From: DASWHR01 sp035541035
GTDB taxonomy: Bacteria; Actinomycetota; AC-67
Assembly (NCBI GenBank): GCA_035541035.1
Contig: DATLFO010000030.1
Span: forward strand, 1 to 6,501
Reading direction: 5' to 3'
DNA length: 6,501 bases
The position numbers and the translations under genes were made by a program. Within the stretch, counting starts at the first letter, position 1. Each line of letters starts with the position of its first letter. Positions 1-5,746 of this stretch are shown here, in pieces. The notes beneath the pieces are model-generated. The model had not been told where the DNA came from. It did not search any database and worked only from the letters and a program-made list of their open reading frames with translations.

Positions 1-1
1 G

Positions 2-1153
2 CCGATGCATCTGCGGGTGATCTCGTACCTGCCGCTCGCGCACGTCGCCGAGCGTGCCGTCACCCACTACGCGGGCCTGCACCGCGCCAACGACATGTAC
101 TTCGTCCCCGAGCTGACCCAGGCCGTCGAGGTGGCCAAAGAAGTGCATCCCGACATCTTCTTGGGCGTGCCGCGCGTGTGGGAGAAGGCCAAGGCCGCGA
201 TCGAAGCGAAGATGCGCGACGAGTCGTCCGGGGCCAAGAAGGCGATCGCCGCCGCCGCCGTGAAAGCCGGCCGCAAAGCTGCCGCGTTGGAAGGCGCCGG
301 CAAGCCGGTGCCGCCGCTGCTGGCCTTCAAGCGCGGCCTGTTCGACAAGCTGGTGTTCTCGAAGATTCGTCACGGGCTCGGATTGGATCAGGTCAAGGTC
401 GTGCTGACCGGCAGCGCGCCGATCGCGCCGGACGTGATCGAGTTCTTCCACGCCGCCGGGCTCAAGATCCTCGACACCTGGGGCATGACCGAGCTGACCG
501 TGGTCGCCTCGATCAATCCGATGGATTCCCCGCGCATCGGCACCGTCGGCGTGCCGATTCCCGGTGTGGAGATAAAGATCGCCGAAGACGGCGAGATCCT
601 GGCGCGCGGCGGCATCGTCACGGGCGGCTACCGCAACCGGCCGAAAGAGACCGCTGAGACGTTCGTGGACGGCTGGGTGCACTCAGGGGACCTGGGCATG
701 ATCGGCTCCGACGGTCATCTGCGCATCACCGGCCGCAAGAAAGAGCTGATCATCACCGCGGGCGGCAAGAACATCTCGCCGAACAACATCGAGGATCTTC
801 TGAAGGCCCACCCGCTGGTCGGCCAGGTTTGCGTCGTCGGCGACGCCAAGCCGTATTTGACCGCGCTGGTGGCGATCGACGGCGAGACCGCGCCGGCCTG
901 GGCGGCCGAGAACGGCGTGCCGTTCACCGACGTCGCGTCGTTCTCGCGCGACGACCGCGTCCGCGCCGAGATCCAGCGCGCCGTCGATCAGGTCAACCAG
1001 CGCGTCGCCAAGGTCGAGTCCATCAAGAAGTTCGTCCTGCTCCCCGTCGAATGGACCCCGGACACCGGCGAGCTGACCCCCACCCTGAAGCTGAAGCGCA
1101 GCGTCGTGCACGAACGCTACGCCGACGAGATCGCGGGACTGTATTCGGGCTGA
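2..1153 (+). CDS. Long-chain acyl-CoA synthetase (AMP-binding), 5'-truncated by the window edge
   Basis: ATP-dependent ligase that activates fatty acids to acyl-CoA through an acyl-adenylate; expected in the cytoplasm or loosely at the membrane. Frame and content are clear, but the N-terminus with the ATP-binding P-loop (TSGTTG-type) lies left of the window. Residues below count from the Met at base 5, which is internal and not the true start. SYLPLAHVAER (7-17) is typical of FadD15-like enzymes. LTGSAPI (134-140) and WGMTE (159-163) form the adenylate-binding core. HSGD (226-229) holds the ribose-binding Asp, and GRKKELIITAGGKNISP (243-259) is the hinge motif. LTPTLKLKR (357-365) contains the C-terminal catalytic lysine, probably Lys362. 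The end is intact: 382 visible residues of the usual roughly 600. No operon partner is visible; the next gene downstream is a convergent tRNA. Family certain, chain-length specificity unknown. Confidence 0.93.
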   Translation, partial: PMHLRVISYLPLAHVAERAVTHYAGLHRANDMYFVPELTQAVEVAKEVHPDIFLGVPRVWEKAKAAIEAKMRDESSGAKKAIAAAAVKAGRKAAALEGAGKPVPPLLAFKRGLFDKLVFSKIRHGLGLDQVKVVLTGSAPIAPDVIEFFHAAGLKILDTWGMTELTVVASINPMDSPRIGTVGVPIPGVEIKIAEDGEILARGGIVTGGYRNRPKETAETFVDGWVHSGDLGMIGSDGHLRITGRKKELIITAGGKNISPNNIEDLLKAHPLVGQVCVVGDAKPYLTALVAIDGETAPAWAAENGVPFTDVASFSRDDRVRAEIQRAVDQVNQRVAKVESIKKFVLLPVEWTPDTGELTPTLKLKRSVVHERYADEIAGLYSG

Positions 1154-1160
1154 TTCCGAA
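1144..1160. other. Weak inverted repeat spanning the acyl-CoA synthetase stop codon
   Basis: TTCGG at 1144-1148 pairs with CCGAA at 1156-1160, with one further G-T pair possible inside. It lies between the convergent acyl-CoA synthetase and tRNA genes, where a two-way terminator would be expected. The stem is only 5-6 bp and no T-run follows on either strand, so termination here is a guess. Confidence 0.2.
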
Positions 1161-1169
1161 CGCAGAAAG

Positions 1170-1241
1170 TGCCCCCGGCAGGACTCGAACCTGCGCACCC
1201 GGCTCCGGAGGCCGGTACTCTATCCTCTGAGCTACGGGGGC
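1170..1241 (-). tRNA. tRNA-Arg (anticodon CCG, reads CGG)
   Basis: Read on the minus strand, the sequence folds as a full cloverleaf. The acceptor stem is GCCCCCG/CGGGGGC (7 bp). The D-arm is GCTC/GAGT with one G-T pair and GG in the loop. The anticodon stem is CCGGC/GCCGG around the loop CTCCGGA, giving anticodon CCG at 1206-1208. A 4-base variable region follows, then the T-arm GCAGG-TTCGAGT-CCTGC and discriminator A at base 1170. The anticodon CCG decodes the arginine codon CGG, which is used often in this window. The 3' CCA is not encoded: the discriminator is followed by CTT, so a CCA-adding enzyme must supply it. The gene is transcribed away from the argS transcript, whose product charges this tRNA, and runs toward the acyl-CoA synthetase. 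Confidence 0.97.
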
Positions 1242-1251
1242 GAGACGCGGA

Positions 1252-1260
1252 ATCCTAGCA
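1252..1260 (-). promoter_or_regulatory. Candidate extended -10 promoter of the tRNA-Arg gene
   Basis: On the minus strand the bases read TGC-TAGGAT, which fits an extended -10 element (TGn followed by a TANNNT hexamer). It would start transcription near base 1245, a few bases before the mature tRNA 5' end at 1241. No convincing -35 hexamer lies 16-18 bases upstream; an extended -10 can make up for that. This is a pattern match only. Confidence 0.45.
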
Positions 1261-1300
1261 GGACGGCGGCCCCGAGAACGGGAACCGAACGGTTATCGAA

Positions 1301-1329
1301 TCGAGCGGCGCGGCCTGCGGCGATATGAT
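1301..1329 (+). promoter_or_regulatory. Candidate sigma-70-type promoter for the response regulator-argS-lysA run
   Basis: TATGAT at 1324-1329 matches the -10 consensus at five of six positions. A weak -35, TCGAGC at 1301-1306 (three of six), sits at the preferred 17-base spacing. Transcription would start near 1336, leaving a leader of about 20 bases that carries the ribosome binding site at 1347-1351. With so short a leader there is no room for a T-box or an attenuator before the first gene. Confidence 0.45.
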
Positions 1330-1346
1330 GCGCGGGTTCCCGATGC

Positions 1347-1351
1347 GGAGG
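1347..1351 (+). promoter_or_regulatory. Ribosome binding site (GGAGG) supporting the GTG start at 1356
   Basis: GGAGG lies 4 bases before the GTG at 1356. No in-frame ATG lies nearby, since the ATGs at 1325 and 1328 are out of frame. This fixes GTG as the start and gives a protein beginning MAKKVLVVDDD, as is usual for receiver domains. Confidence 0.75.
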
Positions 1352-1355
1352 CGCC

Positions 1356-1748
1356 GTGGCGAAGAAAGTCCTGGTCGTCGATGACGACCGCGTGATCCAG
1401 CAGCTGCTGGTCGTCAACCTTGAATTGGAAGGCTACGAGGTGGATACGGCCTCCGACGGCGAGCAGGCGCTCGCCAAGATCGCCTCGGTCGATCCCGACA
1501 TCGTGCTGCTGGACATCATGATGCCCAAGTACGACGGCTGGGAGGTCTGCCGCCGCGCAAAGGCCGATCCGACCACGGCCCATATCCCGATCATCTTTTT
1601 GTCGGCCCGCGCGCAGGACCTGGACGTGCGGCGCGGCTACGAGATCGGGGTCGCGGCCTACATGACGAAGCCGTTCGATCCGCTCGAGCTGATGGACGTG
1701 GTCAAGCGCGTCCTGGCCGGCGAGCGGATCTTGCCGGCGGATTCGTGA
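1356..1748 (+). CDS. Single-domain response regulator (CheY/Spo0F-like receiver)
   Basis: A 130-residue protein made only of a phosphoacceptor receiver domain. The acidic pocket is Asp9/Asp10 (VLVVDDD). The phosphorylated Asp is Asp53 in DIVLLDIMMP. The switch residue is Ser83 in IIFLSAR, and the conserved Lys is Lys105 in MTKPF. All key residues are present, so it should accept phosphate from a histidine kinase. There is no DNA-binding or enzymatic output domain: the protein ends about 10 residues after the last receiver helix, so its output must be a protein-protein contact. No kinase is encoded in the window. Its stop overlaps the argS GTG in the sequence GTGA, implying translational coupling. 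What it regulates is unknown. The link to ArgRS is positional only. Confidence 0.95.
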   Translation: MAKKVLVVDDDRVIQQLLVVNLELEGYEVDTASDGEQALAKIASVDPDIVLLDIMMPKYDGWEVCRRAKADPTTAHIPIIFLSARAQDLDVRRGYEIGVAAYMTKPFDPLELMDVVKRVLAGERILPADS

Positions 1749-3433
1749 GCCGGGCGATGATGCGGGATCGCCTCACCGCCGCGGTGCGCGCGGCCGCGCT
1801 GGCCGTCGCCGGCGACGCGCTGCCCGCGGGCCTGCCCGGCTTCACCATGGAGCGGCCCGCCCGTAAAGAGCACGGCGACTGGTCGGCCAACGTCGCGATG
1901 ATGCTCGCCAAGCCGCTGGGCCGTCCGCCGCGCGCGATCGCGCAGCAGATCGTGGACGCGCTTGAGCCGCTGCCCGAGGTCGAGCGGATCGAGATCGCCG
2001 GTCCCGGCTTCATCAACTTCGCATTGCGTGCCGATTCGCTCACCGAAGTCGTTCGCGAGATCCTGGGCGCCGGCCAACGGTGGGGCCGTCACCGCGAACC
2101 GGACGGCGAACGCATCAATGTCGAGTTCGTCTCGGCCAATCCGACCGGGCCCCTGCACGTCGGGCACGCGCGCTGGGCGGCGCTCGGCGACGCGCTCTCG
2201 CGAATCCTGGACGCGGCGGGGCACACCATCATCCGCGAGTTCTACGTCAACGACTACGGCCGGCAGATGGATCTGTTCGGCGCGTCGATTGCCGCGCGCT
2301 ATCTGGGATTGTTCTCCCGCGACGCCGAGATCCCCGAAGGCGGTTACGGCGGCGTCTACGTTACCGAGCTGGCCGAGCAGATCAAAGCCGCCGACGGCGA
2401 TCGCTACCTGGAGATGGACGATGCCGAGCGCGCGAAAGCGTTCCGCGAGCTCGGCCGCGAGCGCATGCTCGCGCATCAGCGCGAGACGCTGGAAACGTTC
2501 CGCGTCAGCTTCGACGTCTGGTTCAGCGAGACGAGTCTGCACGAGTCGGGCGCGGTGGAGCGCGCCTTGGACCGGCTGCGCGACGGCGGCCACGGCTACG
2601 AGCAGGACGGCGCGCTGTGGCTCCGCTCGACCGACTTCGGCGACGACAAGGACCGAGTCGCGCGGCGTGGCGACGGCACGACGACGTACCTGGCAGCCGA
2701 CATCGCGTACTACCTTGACAAGCGGTCGCGCGACTTCGACCGGATCATCTTCCTGTGGGGAGCCGATCATCACGGCTACGTGCCGCGCATGAAGGCGGTC
2801 GCGCAGGCGGTCGGCGACGATGTCGAGACGGTCGAGTTCCTGATCGGCCAGATGGTGAACCTTCTTCGTGGTGGCGAGCCGGTCCGAATGTCCAAACGCA
2901 CCGGCGAACTGGTCACCGCCGGCGAGCTGATCGACGAGGTCGGCGCCGACGCGGCGCGCTACACGCTGGTGCGGCAAAGCGCCGACACCCCGATCGACTT
3001 CGACATCGAGATGGTCGTTCGCCAGTCGCAGGACAATCCGGTTTTCTATGTGCAATACGCGCACGCGCGCATCGCATCGATCGGCCGCAACGCCGCCGAG
3101 CAAGGCATCGCGCGCGGCGACCTCGCCGGTGCCGGCCTGTCGCTGCTGACCCACGATTCCGAGCACGACCTGCTCCGCAAGATCGGCGAGTTCCCCGAGA
3201 TCGTCGAGCTGGCCGCCCGTCGCCGCGCCCCGCACCTGATCCCGCGGTATGCCGAGGAGCTGGCCGGAACGTTTCACTCGTTCTACCGAGACTGCCGCGT
3301 GCTCACCGACGACGCGGCGCTGACGCAGGCTCGGCTGCACCTGTGCGAGGCGACCCGGATCACGCTTGCGAACGCGCTGTCGCTGCTGGGCGTGTCGGCG
3401 CCCGACCGCATGGAACGAACCGAGGAGATCTGA
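1745..3433 (+). CDS. argS: Arginyl-tRNA synthetase
   Basis: Class I synthetase that charges tRNA-Arg with arginine in the cytoplasm. It is 562 residues, normal for the family. The N-terminal tRNA D-loop-recognition domain covers about 6-95. The catalytic domain carries the HIGH motif as HVGH (138-141, in ANPTGPLHVGHA), WGADHHGY (338-345) and the KMSK loop as RMSK (381-384). The C-terminal helical DALR anticodon-binding domain spans about 437-562, from VQYAHARI to LLGVSAPDRM. The GTG at 1745 overlaps the preceding stop by 4 bases, with a weak GGCGG at 1736-1740. ATG codons at 1757 or 1760 are alternative starts, giving proteins 4 or 5 residues shorter. Its stop overlaps the lysA ATG by one base. 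A tRNA-Arg gene lies just upstream in the opposite direction. Confidence 0.98.
   Translation: MSRAMMRDRLTAAVRAAALAVAGDALPAGLPGFTMERPARKEHGDWSANVAMMLAKPLGRPPRAIAQQIVDALEPLPEVERIEIAGPGFINFALRADSLTEVVREILGAGQRWGRHREPDGERINVEFVSANPTGPLHVGHARWAALGDALSRILDAAGHTIIREFYVNDYGRQMDLFGASIAARYLGLFSRDAEIPEGGYGGVYVTELAEQIKAADGDRYLEMDDAERAKAFRELGRERMLAHQRETLETFRVSFDVWFSETSLHESGAVERALDRLRDGGHGYEQDGALWLRSTDFGDDKDRVARRGDGTTTYLAADIAYYLDKRSRDFDRIIFLWGADHHGYVPRMKAVAQAVGDDVETVEFLIGQMVNLLRGGEPVRMSKRTGELVTAGELIDEVGADAARYTLVRQSADTPIDFDIEMVVRQSQDNPVFYVQYAHARIASIGRNAAEQGIARGDLAGAGLSLLTHDSEHDLLRKIGEFPEIVELAARRRAPHLIPRYAEELAGTFHSFYRDCRVLTDDAALTQARLHLCEATRITLANALSLLGVSAPDRMERTEEI
3422..3427 (+). promoter_or_regulatory. Ribosome binding site (GAGGAG) of lysA inside the argS 3' end
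   Basis: GAGGAG lies 5 bases before the lysA ATG at 3433, within the last argS codons. It sets the lysA start among several in-frame upstream codons: the open frame extends back to base 2755 without a stop, but only this ATG has a strong site and gives the family's normal N-terminus. Confidence 0.75.
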
Positions 3434-4737
3434 TGACGCACACGCTCAAGGACGTCCTGCCGCATTCGGCCCTCGTGGCCGAAGACGGGCATCTGCACAT
3501 CGGCGGCGTGGATGTCGTCGAGCTCGCGGCCGAGCACGGCACGCCCCTGTACGTCTTGTGTGAACGAACGCTGCGCGAGCGATGCACCACCTATCGCGAG
3601 TCGCTGCCCGGCGCCTCGATTTACTACGCGTCGAAGGCGTTCCTGTGCACCGAGGTCGCGCGTATCGTCGCCGAGGAAGGCCTGAACCTCGACGTCGCCA
3701 GCGGCGGCGAGCTGTTCACCGCGCTGCGCGCCGGCGTGGACGGCGAGCGGCTGATCATGCACGGCAACAACAAGTCGGATGCCGAGCTCCGCATGGCCGT
3801 CGAGAACGGCGTCGGCCGGATCGTCGCCGACTCGATCGAGGAGCTCGAGCGCATCGACGCGACCGCCGGCGCGCTGAGCACGCGCCAGCGCGTGCTGCTG
3901 CGCGTCACCCCCGGCGTCGAGGCCCATACGCACGAGTACGTGCAGACCGGCCAGGAGGACTCCAAGTTCGGCATGTCGATCGAAGGCGGCGTCGCGCTCG
4001 AAGCCGTCAAACGCGCCAAGGACCTCGACCGCATCCATGTCGGAGGCTTCCACTGCCACATCGGCTCCAACATCACCGGCGTCGAGGCGTTCCTCAAGAC
4101 CGTCGAGATCATGGGCGAGTTCCTGGGCGAGGTGCGCGACGAGACCGGCATCGAAGCCGAAGAGCTCAACCTCGGCGGCGGGCTGGGCATCGCCTATACC
4201 CGCGAGGACCCGCCCGCGCGCGTGGAGCTGTTCGCCCGCGAGGTTGCCGCGGCCGTCGAGCGGGAAGCGCTCAAGCACTCGCTGCCGCAGCCCAAGCTGT
4301 CGGTCGAGCCCGGCCGCTGGCTGGTCGCGAACGCGATGGTCACCATCTACTCGGTCGGCACCGTCAAGGAGATTCCCGGCGTTCGCACCTACGTCGCGGT
4401 AGACGGCGGCATGAGCGATAACATCCGGCCCGCGCTTTACGGCGCCCGCTACGAAGCGTTCCTTGCCAACAAGGCCAACGAGCAGGCCGGCCGCGTCGTG
4501 ACGATCGCGGGCGCGCACTGCGAGCAGGGTGATCTGTTGATCCGCGACATTGCGCTCCCCGAGTCGGTGCAGCGCGGCGATCTGCTGGCGATCCCGGCCA
4601 CGGGCGCGTACGGGTACTCGATGGCCAGCAACTACAACAAGTTTCTGCGCCCCCCGGTCGTTGCCGTCATGAACGGCGCGGCGCGCGTGATCGTGCGCCG
4701 CGAGACCTACGAAGACCTGGTTCGCCTGGACGCCTAA
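3433..4737 (+). CDS. lysA: Diaminopimelate decarboxylase
   Basis: PLP enzyme that decarboxylates meso-diaminopimelate to L-lysine, the last step of lysine synthesis; cytoplasmic and dimeric in the family. It is 434 residues, normal length, with a fold type III alanine-racemase-like barrel followed by a beta domain. Lys68 in YYASKAF binds PLP. His209 in HCHIGS stacks on the cofactor, and GGG at 248-250 binds the phosphate. EPGR (292-295) contacts substrate and cofactor. Cys363-Glu364 in HCEQGD and Tyr395 in GAYGYSMASNYN complete the active site at the dimer interface. The family usually has Ser where Gln365 stands (CESGD). The start overlaps the argS stop as TGATG, pointing to coupling. The downstream hydrolase is convergent, and the two stop codons lie within the same four bases. 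Confidence 0.97.
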   Translation: MTHTLKDVLPHSALVAEDGHLHIGGVDVVELAAEHGTPLYVLCERTLRERCTTYRESLPGASIYYASKAFLCTEVARIVAEEGLNLDVASGGELFTALRAGVDGERLIMHGNNKSDAELRMAVENGVGRIVADSIEELERIDATAGALSTRQRVLLRVTPGVEAHTHEYVQTGQEDSKFGMSIEGGVALEAVKRAKDLDRIHVGGFHCHIGSNITGVEAFLKTVEIMGEFLGEVRDETGIEAEELNLGGGLGIAYTREDPPARVELFAREVAAAVEREALKHSLPQPKLSVEPGRWLVANAMVTIYSVGTVKEIPGVRTYVAVDGGMSDNIRPALYGARYEAFLANKANEQAGRVVTIAGAHCEQGDLLIRDIALPESVQRGDLLAIPATGAYGYSMASNYNKFLRPPVVAVMNGAARVIVRRETYEDLVRLDA

Positions 4738-5690
4738 CCGGCCGCCAGCGTCCAGTCCAGCAGTTCGGGAAGCAGGTTGTCGAAGTCGCGCGGGAAGTCG
4801 TGCGCGACGGCGGGATCGACATGCAGCCGCGACGCGATGCCGGCCTGCTCCATCATCGCGTGCATCCGCCGGATCGGCTCGCTGCGATCGCTGTCCCGTC
4901 CGCCCGCCACGATCGCCACGCGCAGGCCGCGTTTGGCCGCACCCTCCAGGTGCGGGTCGAACGCCTCGACGCGCGAGACCGCCGGGACGACGACGACGAC
5001 GCCGCGCGCCGCGATCGTGCCGGTGAGCGCCAGGCGCAGCGAGGTCGCGCCGCCCGCCGACGATCCGCCCAGCACCAGCCGGTCCGGATCGGTCGTGCCC
5101 AGCCGCGCGAGCGTTTCGGTGTGCGACAGGATCTCGTCGGCGACGCGCGCTTCGGCGGACGCGTCGTGCGCCTCCCAGGTGTAGCGACCCAGCGATGACG
5201 GCCGCGACGACTGCGGCAGCGCCAGCAGCCATCCGGCGCGCCGCGCCGCGATCCATCGGGGCAGCGCGCCGCTGGCGGTGCCGCTGCCGCCGTGCAGCGC
5301 CAGCACGACCGGCCAGGGTGGCTTCGGCCCGTCGGGCGAGACGGTCATCAGCGCGGGCGCGGTGTGACGCGCGGCTTCGGTCTGGCGTTCGGCGTTGATC
5401 GTCACCAGCCGTTCGAAGGTGGCGTCGCCCTGAAGCGATTCGAAGTCTCGTTCCGTGCGAAGTTTCTCGACCCCGAACCAGATGCCGGTGGACATGGCTT
5501 CTTCCAGGATCCAGGTCGCCAGCGACGGCTGGCCGGTCCGCGCCGCCAGGCAGACGCGGTAGTAGACCAGCGCGTTGCGTTCGGTCGGGAAATGGCTTTG
5601 CGCGGCGGTTGCGACTTCCAGGGCTTCCTCGAAGTTGCCCTCGTTGTACAGGTCGAAGATGCGCGCTTGGGCGTCCGCGAAGCTGTCCAT
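4734..5690 (-). CDS. Alpha/beta hydrolase with TPR-like N-terminus (putative serine esterase/peptidase)
   Basis: A 318-residue protein whose substrate I cannot name. Residues 1-105 are helical and TPR-like: L14, Y15, G18, F20, A23, A30 and P35 follow the TPR pattern. A second helix pair covers about 39-70, then the DFESLQGDATFERL segment (82-95). Residues about 125-318 form an alpha/beta hydrolase: oxyanion-hole motif LHGGSG (132-137), nucleophile Ser211 in GGSSAGG, acid Asp266 (GGRD) or Asp268, and His297 in AHDFP. A complete triad argues for an active enzyme, of phospholipase/carboxylesterase or S9-peptidase type. There is no signal peptide or membrane segment, so it is probably cytoplasmic. 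A weak GGTAGG lies 8 bases before the ATG. It is convergent with lysA (4-base overlap) and divergent from hom, in a place where actinobacterial genomes usually run straight from lysA to hom. Confidence 0.9.
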   Translation of the reverse strand: MDSFADAQARIFDLYNEGNFEEALEVATAAQSHFPTERNALVYYRVCLAARTGQPSLATWILEEAMSTGIWFGVEKLRTERDFESLQGDATFERLVTINAERQTEAARHTAPALMTVSPDGPKPPWPVVLALHGGSGTASGALPRWIAARRAGWLLALPQSSRPSSLGRYTWEAHDASAEARVADEILSHTETLARLGTTDPDRLVLGGSSAGGATSLRLALTGTIAARGVVVVVPAVSRVEAFDPHLEGAAKRGLRVAIVAGGRDSDRSEPIRRMHAMMEQAGIASRLHVDPAVAHDFPRDFDNLLPELLDWTLAAG

Positions 5691-5718
5691 TCATCAAGCC
5701 TACCCAACGGAACCGGCT

Positions 5719-5732
5719 CCGGGCCCGCCCGG
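5719..5732. repeat. Inverted repeat next to the hom -10 box (possible operator)
   Basis: CCGGGC at 5719-5724 and GCCCGG at 5727-5732 form a perfect 6-bp inverted repeat with a 2-base spacer. It ends exactly where the candidate hom -10 box begins, in the spacer of a divergent promoter region. That position would suit a repressor or activator site. Such GC palindromes also arise by chance in DNA this rich in G+C, so support is weak. Confidence 0.35.
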
Positions 5733-5738
5733 TATAGT
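5733..5738 (+). promoter_or_regulatory. Candidate -10 box of hom, placed for a leaderless or nearly leaderless mRNA
   Basis: TATAGT matches the -10 consensus at five of six positions and ends 8 bases before the hom ATG. Transcription would therefore start at or within about three bases of the start codon. No Shine-Dalgarno sequence occurs between the box and the ATG, as expected for a leaderless transcript. No good -35 hexamer is visible. On the other strand the same bases read TATACC (5731-5736), a possible weak -10 for the divergent hydrolase, so the two promoters may overlap. Confidence 0.5.
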
Positions 5739-5746
5739 TCTGCGCC

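Larger units (their letters stand above)
1242..1355. other. Divergent intergenic region between tRNA-Arg and the response-regulator gene
   Basis: This non-coding stretch of about 114 bases must hold the outward promoters for the tRNA (minus) and for the response regulator-argS-lysA run (plus). In its middle is a perfect 5-bp inverted repeat, AACCG-AA-CGGTT, at 1283-1294. GAACGG occurs directly repeated at 1276-1281 and 1287-1292, 11 bases apart, or about one helical turn. A tandem ATCGAATCGA lies at 1295-1304. The placement just upstream of the candidate plus-strand -35 would suit a regulator binding site. No regulator family is recognisable from the motif. Confidence 0.5.

Noticed and set aside
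1144..1160. Possible two-way terminator between the acyl-CoA synthetase and the tRNA
   Set aside because: The stem is only 5-6 bp and has no T-run on either side; kept as a low-confidence inverted repeat and not called a terminator.
2885..2899. RMSK instead of KMSK in arginyl-tRNA synthetase
   Set aside because: The KMSK loop is often degenerate in arginyl-tRNA synthetases and the second lysine is kept here, so this is not unusual.
1658..3340. Minus-strand open frame of 560 codons opposite argS
   Set aside because: It lies opposite a well-supported synthetase with all motifs. The product shows no recognisable domain and no ribosome binding site; composition artefact.
2755..3432. In-frame upstream extension of lysA
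   Set aside because: The frame is open back to 2755, but that part overlaps argS in another frame and reads as Arg-rich noise. The ATG at 3433 has a strong GAGGAG site and gives the normal LysA N-terminus.
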